Shown: in pieces, positions 7,377 to 16,054 of the stretch
Layout of the letters: each line of letters opens with the position of its first letter
How positions within the stretch are numbered: the stretch's first letter is position 1
Assembly (NCBI RefSeq): GCF_016482825.1
Contig: NZ_JAEMNV010000005.1
Coordinates: 120,921 to 184,920 of the forward strand
Length of the DNA stretch: 64,000 nucleotides
From: Antrihabitans stalagmiti
Lineage (GTDB): Bacteria > Actinomycetota > Actinomycetes > Mycobacteriales > Mycobacteriaceae
Reading direction: 5' to 3'
Position numbers and translations under genes: made by a program
The notes under the pieces: generated by a model
What the model was told of the DNA's origin: nothing
The model's input: only the letters and a program-made list of their open reading frames with translations
Database searches by the model: none

Positions 7377-8930
7377 TCAGTGGGCGAAATGCCTCGCCCC
7401 GGTCAGATACATGGTCACGCCCGCCTCGCGTGCGGCCTCGATGACGAGATCGTCGCGGACCGACCCACCTGGCTGCACTATGGCCCGAACACCTGCTGCG
7501 GCAAGCACTTCCAGACCGTCGGGGAATGGGAAGAACGCATCCGACGCCCCGACCGAACCTTTCGTTCGATCGCCCGCACGCTGCACGGCGAGGTGCGCGG
7601 CGTCGACCCTGTTGACCTGTCCCATTCCGACGCCGACCGACGCGCCGTCGTTCGCTAGCAGGATCGCGTTCGACTTCACGGCCCGGCAGGCACGCCAAGC
7701 GAATTCGAGGTCAGCGAGGGTTGCTTCGTCCGCGCCCGGACCGACTGCAAGAGTCCAGTTCGCGGGATCGTCACCCTCCGCGTCGATGATGTCGCGTTGC
7801 TGCAGCAGCGCGCCACCCGAGATCGGGCGAAGTTCGGCACCACCGTGGACGGGTGGATGGGCGAGCAGAACTCGAATGTTCTTCTTGCGTTGCAACACTT
7901 CCACCGCGCCGTCAGCGTAGGCCGGAGCGATGATGACCTCGGTGAAGATCTCGGCGACCTGCTCGGCCATCTCGACGGTGACCTCGCGGTTCGCGGCGAT
8001 CACCCCGCCGAACGCACTGACCGGATCGCACGCGTGTGCCTTGCGATGGGCCTCGGCAATGTCGGCGGCGATCGCGATGCCACATGGGTTGGCGTGCTTG
8101 ATGATTGCCACAGCAGGCGACGAATGATCGAACGCCGCACGCCACGCGGCGTCGGCATCGGTGTAGTTGTTGTACGACATTTCCTTGCCGTGCAACTGCT
8201 GGGCCTGCGCGAGACCGTCGGCACCGGGGCCCGACTTGTACAGCGCCGCAGCCTGATGCGGGTTCTCGCCGTAGCGCAGCACGGCCGAGCGATCCCACGT
8301 ACCACCGAGCCACGACGGAAAGCCCTCGGGGTCGGTGACGAGGACGTTGGACATCCAGCTAGCGACAGCGACATCGTAGGTAGCCGTGTGTTGAAAGGCC
8401 TGCGCTGCCAAGGCCGTTCGCTCGGCGAGGGTGAACCCACCAGCCGAGACAGCAGTGAGCACATCGTCGTAACGCGCCGGATCGACGACCACCGCGACGG
8501 ACGGATGATTTTTCGCAGCGGCACGGACCATCGACGGACCGCCGATGTCGATCTGCTCGACGCACTCGTCGGGCGAGGCTCCCGAGGCAACGGTTTCGGT
8601 GAACGGATACAGGTTCACGACAACGAGCTGGAAGGCTTCGACCCCGAGTTCGGTCAGCTGATCGAGGTGTTCCTCCTTGCGGGTGTCAGCGAGGATGCCC
8701 GCGTGGACCCGGGGATGCAGCGTCTTGACGCGCCCATCCAGAGTCTCGGGGAATCCGGTCAGGTCTTCGACCTTCGTCACCGGAATTCCGGCGCCCGCGA
8801 TGGTCGCGGCCGTCGACCCGGTCGAGACAAGTTCGACACCTGCGGCGTGCAAACCGGTTGCGAGCTCTACCAGCCCGGACTTGTCGTACACGCTGACCAG
8901 TGCACGGCTGACAGCCTTGCGTTCACTCAC
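7377..8930 (-). CDS. purH: AICAR formyltransferase / IMP cyclohydrolase
   Basis: 517 residues from GTG 8930, which overlaps the purN stop by 8 nt (GTGAGTGA); an in-frame ATG at 8954 would sit deeper in purN. The N-terminal IMP cyclohydrolase domain has [20 protein letters not shown] and [16 protein letters not shown]. The AICAR formyltransferase domain has RYGENPHQ, the catalytic KHANPCG (about residue 276) and [12 protein letters not shown]. It carries out the last two steps of IMP synthesis in the cytosol. The purN-purH order matches Rv0956-Rv0957. Confidence 0.97.
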   Translation of the reverse strand: MSERKAVSRALVSVYDKSGLVELATGLHAAGVELVSTGSTAATIAGAGIPVTKVEDLTGFPETLDGRVKTLHPRVHAGILADTRKEEHLDQLTELGVEAFQLVVVNLYPFTETVASGASPDECVEQIDIGGPSMVRAAAKNHPSVAVVVDPARYDDVLTAVSAGGFTLAERTALAAQAFQHTATYDVAVASWMSNVLVTDPEGFPSWLGGTWDRSAVLRYGENPHQAAALYKSGPGADGLAQAQQLHGKEMSYNNYTDADAAWRAAFDHSSPAVAIIKHANPCGIAIAADIAEAHRKAHACDPVSAFGGVIAANREVTVEMAEQVAEIFTEVIIAPAYADGAVEVLQRKKNIRVLLAHPPVHGGAELRPISGGALLQQRDIIDAEGDDPANWTLAVGPGADEATLADLEFAWRACRAVKSNAILLANDGASVGVGMGQVNRVDAAHLAVQRAGDRTKGSVGASDAFFPFPDGLEVLAAAGVRAIVQPGGSVRDDLVIEAAREAGVTMYLTGARHFAH

Positions 8931-9570
8931 TTGGAATCTCGGCCTTTCGTCCATCGGAGATGACACCTCTTACGGCAACGGCGGCGACAACCTCCGCCAG
9001 TAGTCGACGTTCGACCACCTTGATTCGCTCGTGCAGGCTCGCTTCGTCGTCGTCGGGAAGGACCGCAACGCCTTCCTGAGCCAGGATCGGTCCCGTGTCG
9101 ACACCGGAATCCACCAGATGCACTGTGGCACCGGTGAGTTTCACACCGTAGGCCAGCGCATCGGGCACCCCGTGCGCGCCAGGAAACGACGGCAGCAGCG
9201 CGGGGTGGGTATTGATGATCCGACCGCCGAACGTCGACAGGAACGTCGGTCCGAGGATTTTCATGAAGCCAGCGGTGACGACGAGGTCAGGATCGTGTCG
9301 GTCGACGGCCTTCGTCAGCGCGACATCCCATTCGGCGCGGCCCGCGTGCTCGCGAAGTGCGACCTTGAAACGAGGCACGCCTGCGGCGTCGGCGTGCTCC
9401 GTTGCTGCGCAGGTTCTGTCGACACCGACCGCAACGATGTTCGCGGGATAGTTCGAACTACTTGCGGCCTCGAGCAGAGACCGCAAAAGCGTTCCGGTTC
9501 CGGATGCCAGCACGACGACTCGCGCGGGCGCCGTCGGCGGCAGCCGGATTGGTTCACCCGAGGTGGTCAG
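8923..9570 (-). CDS. purN: Phosphoribosylglycinamide formyltransferase
   Basis: [15 protein letters not shown] is the phosphate-binding start, and [15 protein letters not shown] plus [11 protein letters not shown] supply the catalytic Asn, His and Asp. It transfers formyl from 10-formyl-THF to GAR. No ATG, GTG or TTG lies at the expected N-terminus. A CTG at 9570 preceded by AGGAG (7-nt spacer) gives 215 residues, the size of M. tuberculosis PurN, so CTG is proposed as start. It is coupled to purH by an 8-nt overlap and sits 59 bp after the DUF6350 gene. Confidence 0.93.
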   Translation of the reverse strand: MTTSGEPIRLPPTAPARVVVLASGTGTLLRSLLEAASSSNYPANIVAVGVDRTCAATEHADAAGVPRFKVALREHAGRAEWDVALTKAVDRHDPDLVVTAGFMKILGPTFLSTFGGRIINTHPALLPSFPGAHGVPDALAYGVKLTGATVHLVDSGVDTGPILAQEGVAVLPDDDEASLHERIKVVERRLLAEVVAAVAVRGVISDGRKAEIPSE

Positions 9571-9629
9571 CGCTCTACTCCTGGCTGCATCGGTAACGGT
9601 CAGGGTCGGTATTCCGACCGGTAGAGAGC

Positions 9630-11093
9630 CTAGTCGGCGGTACCGGGGGCAGTCTCGGGCAGGTCCACAACTTCGGCGTCCACAACGTCGGCATCGCCCA
9701 CCTCGGCGACCTCGGCGTCGGCGGCATCGACTTCGACATCCACTGCTTCGACCACTTCGGCTTCCACGATGTCGCTGTCGTTGTGCGCTGCAGCTTCGCC
9801 GGACTCGACGGCCAACTGAGGGTCGTCCTCGACGATTTCGGCGTCGATGGCGACGGGCTCGGCGACGACACGAACCTCGTCCTCGCCTCGGCTCTTCCGC
9901 GCGGCTGCGGCGGTTCCGTTTCGGCCGAATATGAATGCCGACGCCGATCCGAGCAACGCCAACCAGCCCGCGACGGCCGCGCCCGCGGCAAATGCCTGAG
10001 CGCCGACGTGTCCGAACGTTCCGAGTTCGCCGCCGGCAGCGAAGGCGAGGAGACCGAAAACGACTCCCACACCGAGACCACCCGCCAGCGCAGCTTGCGC
10101 TGCTGCAGTCCGATCCGTATTCGCCGCGGCGCACTCGCGTCCGAGTTGCACTGCGACGTACACCGGAACGACGAGCAACGCAGGCCACCACGGCTGTGCC
10201 GTTCCAGTCGGCACCGCGGCAAGGACGGGTAGCCCGGGGACGGGTCCACCGACCACACCGAAAAGTCCGATCGACGCGACGCCGATGTTGGCAGTGGCCC
10301 CGACGACGACCGCACCGACTCCGACGACGACGTTCGGCAGATACGCCATTGACAGCAAACCCATGCCGAGCCCGCCGACGAAACCATCCGATGTGTGCAG
10401 CAACTCGAGCATCGTCGACAACGATGCGAGCAGAGAAACAACGGTGACGACGGCCGCACATACGAGTAGACGACGAATCGCGTGCAGACCGGCGGTCGTG
10501 CCTGCGATCACCCAACTCGGCACCTGCGCGGACACGACGAGGTAGCGCCACCGTGCGGTCGCAACGCCGAGCGCGGCCGCACCCAGATGCAGCGACACCA
10601 CCCAGGCGAACGCGGCGAGCGTGTTCGGCGACTGGAGTGAGATGACTGCCGACGCATCCTTGATGATCGCCAAGCAGACGACGGTCACGACGAACGGGCC
10701 ACCGACCGCCGCACCGACGATCCAGCCGATTTCACGTCGCGAGGTCAGCGGTTCGATTGCGGCGCTGCATCCGCGGACGACCATCCACAGCAGACCGAAA
10801 GTCGGCAGCAGGGGCAGCACTCCGATGGCCGTGCTGCCGATCGTCGGACCGACCTGGTGGACGCCGAGCCACGTGGCAGCGATCGCACCTGCTGTGCCGG
10901 TGAGGTCGCTGTTGGCCGTCACGAGAGTGACGAGAATGATCGCGGAGATCAGCGTCAGAACGACGACCGTCGGGCGGAAGGCTACAAGCAGCAGTCGTTT
11001 CGCGAGGTCGGGCGTCAGGGCTGGTTGTGCAGGCGCCCGACTGCCGGATCGCGTGTCGTTCGTGCGCGTTGTCGAATCAAGCAGAGCACTCAT
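9630..11093 (-). CDS. DUF6350 polytopic membrane protein
   Basis: 487 residues with about ten hydrophobic segments between residues 35 and 410. A cytosolic-looking acidic tail of about 75 residues follows, built from imperfect EVV/DAEV repeats (VEAVDVEVDAADAEVAEVG). It corresponds to Rv0955, also next to purN. The ATG has GGAGGG only 1 nt upstream, closer than usual. A long hairpin ends 5 bp before the start. Function unknown; the fixed neighbourhood with purN suggests co-transcription. Confidence 0.85.
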   Translation of the reverse strand: MSALLDSTTRTNDTRSGSRAPAQPALTPDLAKRLLLVAFRPTVVVLTLISAIILVTLVTANSDLTGTAGAIAATWLGVHQVGPTIGSTAIGVLPLLPTFGLLWMVVRGCSAAIEPLTSRREIGWIVGAAVGGPFVVTVVCLAIIKDASAVISLQSPNTLAAFAWVVSLHLGAAALGVATARWRYLVVSAQVPSWVIAGTTAGLHAIRRLLVCAAVVTVVSLLASLSTMLELLHTSDGFVGGLGMGLLSMAYLPNVVVGVGAVVVGATANIGVASIGLFGVVGGPVPGLPVLAAVPTGTAQPWWPALLVVPVYVAVQLGRECAAANTDRTAAAQAALAGGLGVGVVFGLLAFAAGGELGTFGHVGAQAFAAGAAVAGWLALLGSASAFIFGRNGTAAAARKSRGEDEVRVVAEPVAIDAEIVEDDPQLAVESGEAAAHNDSDIVEAEVVEAVDVEVDAADAEVAEVGDADVVDAEVVDLPETAPGTAD

Positions 11094-11098
11094 CCCTC

Positions 11099-11166
11099 CG
11101 AGCGTGACACTTCCGTCGGCGCGCAGTGCTCAGGCGCGCCGACGGAAGTCGGAAGTCACACTCTCG
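11099..11166. repeat. Long palindrome just upstream of the DUF6350 start
   Basis: Perfect 16-bp arms ACTTCCGTCGGCGCGC (11109-11124) and GCGCGCCGACGGAAGT (11134-11149) with a 9-nt loop sit inside weaker outer arms CGAGCGTGACACTT / AAGTCACACTCTCG. The outer ends recall palindrome family A (CGAGTGTGCACTT). It lies between two co-directional genes, 5 nt from the DUF6350 ATG, so in mRNA it could form a leader hairpin next to the ribosome site or end the upstream transcript. Confidence 0.7.
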
Positions 11167-11203
11167 TTTCAGCTGCTCGTCGGGCAACTGCTCGTCGGGT
11201 CGA

Positions 11204-12085
11204 CTACTCGTTGGGATTACGAAACGCCTGCGTGGCGTCGTTGCCGCCGTCGGGCGCGCGATGCTGCGGTGCCGCGGAACCGAAGTTCAGCTGCGAACCG
11301 TACTGCTGACCCGGCTGACCCTGCTGAGCCGAAGGCGGCTGGTACTGCTGCGTCGGAGCTGCCTGACCCTGGGGTGCCGACGGCGCACTCTGCTGCCCGC
11401 CCTGCGGTCCGGGCTGCTGTCCACCCTGTGGGCCACCCTGCTGGCCGTAACCCGCCGGTGCGCCGTAGGACGACTGCTGCGCCTGTCCGTAGCCCTGGCC
11501 CTGGCCGTAACCCTGCTGCTGCGGCTGGCCGTAGCCACCCTGACCGTAGGTCTGGCCCGGCTGGCCGTAACCCTGCTGGCCGTAACCGCCGAAAGCGGGA
11601 GCGGGCCGAGGCGCCGGTGCCTTGATGATGCCGGCTCCGAAGAGGAACGCGGCTACCGCAGCTCCTGCCTGAATCAGGCTGAGCAGCAAGACGATCCAGC
11701 CACCGAAGGCGACCTTGACACCGTCGGACACCGTGAATACCTGGAAGAGAAGCGTGAGAAATGCGGTAACCGAAACGGCGGCTGCCGGGGCGATCCACTC
11801 CTGCTTCGGCAGCAGCGAAAGTCCAGCGAACAGACCGCCGAGCAGCAGCAGCGCGACGATCAGCGAGCCGCCGGACTGGGACTCGAAGAACTTGATGCTC
11901 TCTCCGCCGTCGAAGTCCGCGGCCAGGTACGGCGCGAAGCCTGCGAGAAAGTTCAGTACGCCGAGTCCTGCGACGACTGCCGTCAGAATCCACGGCAATC
12001 CCTTGGCTGCTGTGGTTGCGGAGGTTGCGTTCGGGTTCGGCTGGGCCGGCTGACCGTACCCGGAACCCCCCTGCGGGTTAGACAT
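11204..12085 (-). CDS. DUF5336 / 34 kDa antigenic-protein-like membrane protein
   Basis: 293 residues. Four hydrophobic segments (about 28-150) follow a short Gly/Pro/Gln-rich head. The C-terminal ~140 residues are a low-complexity Gln-Gly-Tyr-Pro tail with many YGQ repeats (GYGQQGYGQPGQTYGQGGYG). This layout is that of the mycobacterial 34 kDa antigen family (Rv0954), which sits in the same neighbourhood. A role at the cell envelope or divisome has been proposed for that family. The start ATG has AAGGAGCAAG upstream. Confidence 0.9.
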   Translation of the reverse strand: MSNPQGGSGYGQPAQPNPNATSATTAAKGLPWILTAVVAGLGVLNFLAGFAPYLAADFDGGESIKFFESQSGGSLIVALLLLGGLFAGLSLLPKQEWIAPAAAVSVTAFLTLLFQVFTVSDGVKVAFGGWIVLLLSLIQAGAAVAAFLFGAGIIKAPAPRPAPAFGGYGQQGYGQPGQTYGQGGYGQPQQQGYGQGQGYGQAQQSSYGAPAGYGQQGGPQGGQQPGPQGGQQSAPSAPQGQAAPTQQYQPPSAQQGQPGQQYGSQLNFGSAAPQHRAPDGGNDATQAFRNPNE

Positions 12086-12154
12086 GGTCTTGCTCCTTGT
12101 TCAAGTCGCGAGTAGTCACACGGAACGCTACTGCACAAACTCCCCGAACGACCG

Positions 12155-12196
12155 ACGGTCGCCTCGTTGCGCTTGTTTCAGCAACGAGGCGACCGT
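12155..12196. terminator. Terminator of sucCD
   Basis: Perfect 16-bp arms ACGGTCGCCTCGTTGC (12155-12170) and GCAACGAGGCGACCGT (12181-12196) with a 10-nt loop lie 31 nt after the sucD stop and before the DUF5336 gene. The strong GC stem fits intrinsic termination; no long T-run. Confidence 0.85.
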
Positions 12197-12226
12197 ATCG
12201 GATCGCGTATCGGATCGGTTGGCTGC

Positions 12227-13141
12227 CTAGGCGGTCACAGCTGCCTGTTGCAGGATCTCCCGTGCCAGACCAGCGGTTTCGGACGGCGTCTTGCCGACTT
12301 TCACTCCCGCTGCTTCCAATGCATCCTTCTTGCCCTGCGCGGTGCCCGACGAGCCCGACACGATGGCGCCAGCGTGGCCCATCGTCTTGCCTTCGGGTGC
12401 GGTGAATCCCGCGACGTAGCCGACGACGGGCTTGGTCACGTTGGCCTTGATGTACTCGGCCGCGCGCTCTTCGGCGTCGCCGCCGATTTCGCCGATCATG
12501 ACGATGAGCTTGGTGTCGGGGTCCTTCTCGAAGGCCTCGATCGCGTCGATGTGGGTCGTACCGATGACCGGATCGCCGCCGATGCCGATGGCGGTGGAGA
12601 AACCGAAGTCACGGAGTTCGAACATCATCTGGTAGGTCAGCGTGCCCGACTTGGAGACCAGGCCGATCGGTCCGGTGCCCGTGATGTTGGCGGGGGTGAT
12701 GCCGACGAGGGCTTCGCCGGGCGTGATGATGCCGGGGCAGTTCGGTCCGATGATCCGGGTCTTCTTGCCCTTTTCGACGTTGTAGGCCCACGCGTACGCG
12801 GAGTCCTGCACCGGAATGCCTTCGGTGATGACCACGAGCAGGCCGATCTCGGCGTCGATGGCTTCGACGATCGCATCCTTCGCGAACTTCGGCGGGACGA
12901 ACGCGATTGACACGTCGGCGCCGGTCTTCTCGATCGCTTCGGCAACGGTCCCGAACACCGGGATCTCGAGTGCCGCACCGGATGCGTCGGTGTGACTGAC
13001 GGTGGTGCCCGCCTTGCGAGCGTTGACACCGCCGACGATCTGGGTGCCTGCCTTGAGCATCAGCGCGGTGTGCTTGGTGCCTTCGCCGCCGGTGATGCCC
13101 TGGACGATGACCTTGGAATCTTTGTTGAGGTAAATAGACAC
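12227..13141 (-). CDS. sucD: Succinyl-CoA synthetase alpha subunit
   Basis: 304 residues. [21 protein letters not shown] is the CoA-binding start (GITGGEG variant of the usual GxTGxxG). [13 protein letters not shown] and [10 protein letters not shown] follow, the latter with the phosphohistidine near residue 257. It makes succinate, CoA and ATP or GTP from succinyl-CoA in the TCA cycle, together with SucC encoded 13 bp upstream. Equivalent to Rv0952. Confidence 0.97.
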   Translation of the reverse strand: MSIYLNKDSKVIVQGITGGEGTKHTALMLKAGTQIVGGVNARKAGTTVSHTDASGAALEIPVFGTVAEAIEKTGADVSIAFVPPKFAKDAIVEAIDAEIGLLVVITEGIPVQDSAYAWAYNVEKGKKTRIIGPNCPGIITPGEALVGITPANITGTGPIGLVSKSGTLTYQMMFELRDFGFSTAIGIGGDPVIGTTHIDAIEAFEKDPDTKLIVMIGEIGGDAEERAAEYIKANVTKPVVGYVAGFTAPEGKTMGHAGAIVSGSSGTAQGKKDALEAAGVKVGKTPSETAGLAREILQQAAVTA

Positions 13142-13154
13142 AGCCTGTTTTCCT

Positions 13155-14321
13155 TTACTTGGCCGAAGCCAGTTCGGCGGCCTTGTCGGCGCCCTCGTCC
13201 ATGGTCGCCGCCAGCGTCACCAGCGGGTGCGCAGCGTCTGCGAGAATCTTGCGGCCTTCCTCGACCTTGTTGCCGTCGAGGCGAACCACCAGTGGCTTGT
13301 TGGCCTCGTCGCCGAGCGTCTGCAACGCGCCGACGATGCCGTTCGCGACCGCGTCACATGCGGTGATACCGCCGAAGACGTTCACGAACACACTCTTGAC
13401 CTGTTCGTCGTTGAGAATGACGTCGAGTCCGGCTGCCATGACCTCCGCAGACGCACCGCCACCGATATCGAGGAAGTTCGCAGGCTTGACTCCGCCATGC
13501 TTCTCCCCCGCATAGGCGACGACGTCCAACGTCGACATGACCAGACCCGCACCGTTGCCGATGATGCCGACCGCACCGTCGAGCTTGACGTAGTTGAGGT
13601 CGTTCTCCTTGGCCTTCAGTTCGAGCGGATCGGTTGCGTCCTTGTCCTCGAACTCGGCGTGGCCCGGCTGCCGGAAGTCGGCGTTCGCGTCGAGGGTCAC
13701 CTTGCCGTCGAGGGCGAGAATCTGATCGTCGGGCGTACGGACGAGTGGGTTGACCTCGACGAGGAGTGCGTCTTCGGAGACGAAGACCTCCCACAGTTTC
13801 TGGATCGTGACCGCAGCGGCGTCGAGCACCTCGGCGGGCAGGTGGCCCTGCTCGGCGATGCTGCGAGCGAAGGCGAGGTCGACACCCTTGACGGCGTCGA
13901 CGGCGACCTTGGCAAGTCGGTCCGGCTTTGTTGCGGCAACTTCCTCGATCTCCATGCCGCCTTCGACCGAGCACATCGCAAGGTAGGTGCGGTTGGTGCG
14001 ATCGAGCAGGAACGAGATGTAGTACTCCTCGGCGATGTCCTTCGCCTCGGCGACGAGCAACTTCTTGACTACGTGGCCTTTGATGTCGAGGCCGAGGATG
14101 TTCTGCGCGTGGGTAAGCGCTTCGTCTGCGTTTGCTGCGTACTTGACTCCACCGGCCTTGCCGCGGCCGCCGACCTTGACCTGGGCTTTGACCATCACCG
14201 GCTTGCCGATTTCTTCGGCGATCCGCTTGGCCTCGTCGGCGTTGTCGGTAACTCGGCCTTTCGACGAAGGAACTCCGTGTTTTTCGAAGAGCTCTTTCGC
14301 CTGGTATTCGAAGAGATCCAT
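13155..14321 (-). CDS. sucC: Succinyl-CoA synthetase beta subunit
   Basis: 388 residues from the ATG at 14321 ([16 protein letters not shown]), with GGTGAGCAG upstream; the frame is open to 14435 but the family start is clear. An ATP-grasp domain ([19 protein letters not shown]) and the C-terminal ligase part ([37 protein letters not shown]) are present. It forms the nucleotide-binding half of the SucCD complex. A CRP-like half-conserved site lies about 105 bp upstream. Confidence 0.97.
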   Translation of the reverse strand: MDLFEYQAKELFEKHGVPSSKGRVTDNADEAKRIAEEIGKPVMVKAQVKVGGRGKAGGVKYAANADEALTHAQNILGLDIKGHVVKKLLVAEAKDIAEEYYISFLLDRTNRTYLAMCSVEGGMEIEEVAATKPDRLAKVAVDAVKGVDLAFARSIAEQGHLPAEVLDAAAVTIQKLWEVFVSEDALLVEVNPLVRTPDDQILALDGKVTLDANADFRQPGHAEFEDKDATDPLELKAKENDLNYVKLDGAVGIIGNGAGLVMSTLDVVAYAGEKHGGVKPANFLDIGGGASAEVMAAGLDVILNDEQVKSVFVNVFGGITACDAVANGIVGALQTLGDEANKPLVVRLDGNKVEEGRKILADAAHPLVTLAATMDEGADKAAELASAK

Positions 14322-14425
14322 CTGCTCACCGTCTCGTCTGCGTTGACACCCACTCGCGGGTAGGAGCGGGTCAGGTTCGGACTTTAGCCACTTCGTTGCA
14401 TCGTCAATCGACCGCATACATGCTA

Positions 14426-14441
14426 TGTGGTTCATCTCACT
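14426..14441. promoter_or_regulatory. Weak CRP/GlxR-type site upstream of sucCD
   Basis: TGTGGTTCATCTCACT matches the consensus TGTGA-N6-TCACA at 8 of 10 fixed positions. It lies about 105 bp upstream of the sucC ATG. Confidence 0.4.
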
Positions 14442-14661
14442 CGGCGACCGACATTGCGAAGGAATTCACCAGCGTCTCGATCGCCGTTCGACGACGTCTT
14501 CGCTGGTCACGCCCACGATATCGCTACTGACGAGTAACCATGACGGGTTCGGTCGCAATTGGCTGCGCAGCGGCGGTTGGAACACGTTCCGTGACACGCC
14601 CGAGATGTCTCGATATGACATCGACCCCTTTGGAGGCTCTGCACATATTCCCAGGTCAGTT

Positions 14662-14677
14662 TGTGATGCATCTCACA
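14662..14677. promoter_or_regulatory. CRP/GlxR-type site upstream of the M23 peptidase gene
   Basis: TGTGATGCATCTCACA matches TGTGA-N6-TCACA at all ten fixed positions. It lies about 100 bp before the TTG start of the peptidase gene. cAMP-CRP family regulators of mycobacteria and corynebacteria (Rv3676, GlxR) use this motif and control cell-wall hydrolase genes such as rpfA. Confidence 0.75.
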
Positions 14678-14745
14678 TATCTGGATTCGTGGCCCCGTTA
14701 ACTTGCGCTGCTTGCAATCGTTTCGTTACCGTCCTCGAGGTCTAA

Positions 14746-14761
14746 GTCACAACCTGGTCAC
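14746..14761 (+). promoter_or_regulatory. 11-bp-period GTCAC direct repeat (possible MtrA-type box)
   Basis: GTCACAACCTGGTCAC contains GTCAC at 14746-14750 and 14757-14761, ending where the GGAGGG ribosome site begins. OmpR-family regulators bind such 11-bp-spaced repeats, and MtrA controls wall hydrolase genes in actinobacteria; the assignment is an inference. A similar repeat lies at 18741-18756. Confidence 0.4.
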
Positions 14762-14778
14762 GGAGGGAACGGCGCATC

Positions 14779-15957
14779 TTGTCGCAACATCGCAGTCCGT
14801 TCACACCCAGCCGTTTCGTGACCGATCAGGCGGATCCTTCGGGAGCGTTCGACAATCGCCTCGACAACACCAGCTTCGAGTTCGGAACGAACTTCGACGA
14901 CGCCGATGGCCCCTATGGCCGTCGCCCGGGTGTGCTCGGTCCCTCATCGACCGAGCAGTCATTCGGATATCAGCCCAATCGTCAGGATCGTTACATTTCA
15001 AATCCGGAGCTCGACCGCGAAACCGACCGAGTCACCGAGTACTCATCATCGACCTACAGCTTCCGCAGCTGGGACGACGAAGCCGCTAGCTCCTCCGACT
15101 ACCGCGCCGAGTTCGGTCCGGTAAGCCATCGGCGTCCGAGCGCAGAGTCGGCAGGTAGCTCCGAACAAGGCCCCAAGCGTCGTCGCGGCGCACACCGCCT
15201 CCCCGCTCCCCCTGCCGCCCTGAAAGGTCGCGCGGCGGTCGTAGCCGTCGCAGCGGGCGCAGTCGTCTCAGCGGGCCAGGCAGCGGTCAGCAGCAGCACC
15301 GACACGTCGCCTTCGATCGCCGACGTCGCGCTCTCCTCCGACGCACAGTCGGGCATCGCCGCCACAGCAATGCCACAGGCGGCGCAGTTCGTCGATACGG
15401 CAGGTGTCGCGGTCACTCCCGAGAACGAGTCCAAGACAGCGCCGCAGCTGCTCAACATCGCAGCGCCGCTCGATCCGACACAGTTCGCCGGCCTCATCGA
15501 AAAGGGCCAGAAGTTCGCCCAGGATCGCGCCGCACGCGAAGCCAAGGCTCTGCGTCCGCTGTTCGCACTCCCCGCGGTCGGATCGTTCACCTCCGGCTTC
15601 GGTGCTCGCTGGGGCACGCTGCATGCCGGTGTCGACATCGCCAACGCAATCGGCACGCCGATCCTCGCCGTCGCCGACGGCACCGTGATCGACGCGGGTC
15701 CGGCTAGCGGCTTCGGCATGTGGGTCCGCCTCAAGCACGCCGACGGCACCGTCACCATCTACGGCCACATCGACTCGGCGACCGTCACGGTCGGGCAGCA
15801 GGTCATGGCAGGCGACGAGATCGCCAAGATGGGCAACCGCGGCTTCTCGACCGGTCCACACTGCCACTTCGAGGTGTGGCTCAACGGCACCGACAAGGTC
15901 GACCCGCTTCCGTGGCTCGCCTCGCGCGGTATCAGCCTCGGCGTCGAACGCGACTGA
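14779..15957 (+). CDS. M23-family peptidoglycan endopeptidase (membrane-anchored)
   Basis: 392 residues from a TTG start (TTGTCGCAACATCGC), preceded by GGAGGG; the second M23 gene at 43316 begins with nearly the same codons. A polar, Tyr/Asp-rich cytosolic head of ~150 residues precedes one hydrophobic segment (about 152-174). The C-terminal LytM domain has the zinc ligands HAGVD (His near 282) and GPHCHFEVW (HxH near 360). The upstream His of the HxnnD class is not obvious. It is probably exported by the signal-anchor and cuts peptide cross-links; Rv0950c is the positional equivalent. Confidence 0.9.
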   Translation: MSQHRSPFTPSRFVTDQADPSGAFDNRLDNTSFEFGTNFDDADGPYGRRPGVLGPSSTEQSFGYQPNRQDRYISNPELDRETDRVTEYSSSTYSFRSWDDEAASSSDYRAEFGPVSHRRPSAESAGSSEQGPKRRRGAHRLPAPPAALKGRAAVVAVAAGAVVSAGQAAVSSSTDTSPSIADVALSSDAQSGIAATAMPQAAQFVDTAGVAVTPENESKTAPQLLNIAAPLDPTQFAGLIEKGQKFAQDRAAREAKALRPLFALPAVGSFTSGFGARWGTLHAGVDIANAIGTPILAVADGTVIDAGPASGFGMWVRLKHADGTVTIYGHIDSATVTVGQQVMAGDEIAKMGNRGFSTGPHCHFEVWLNGTDKVDPLPWLASRGISLGVERD

Positions 15958-16054
15958 TTCGCACCACCTTTCATCGCCAATAGCGGTGTGAGAGCACCCC
16001 TGCCGTCGCTGGGCGACGTGAAGGTGCCCCCGACACCACCGCGCGGCTGACGCC

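Larger units (their letters stand above)
14322..14778. other. Divergent regulatory region sucC / M23 peptidase
   Basis: No gene is visible in these 457 bp. The region holds a strong CRP/GlxR-type site (14662-14677), a weaker one (14426-14441) and an 11-bp-period GTCAC direct repeat (14746-14761) close to the peptidase start. Promoters for sucCD (leftward) and the peptidase gene (rightward) must lie here, but no confident -35/-10 pairs were assigned. Confidence 0.6.

Noticed and set aside
14331-14385. Possible TPP-type riboswitch near the sucC leader (ACTCGCGGG...GTCAGGTTCGG)
   Set aside because: The CTGAGA element and full-length fold are missing, the strand is wrong for sucC, and no thiamine gene is near.
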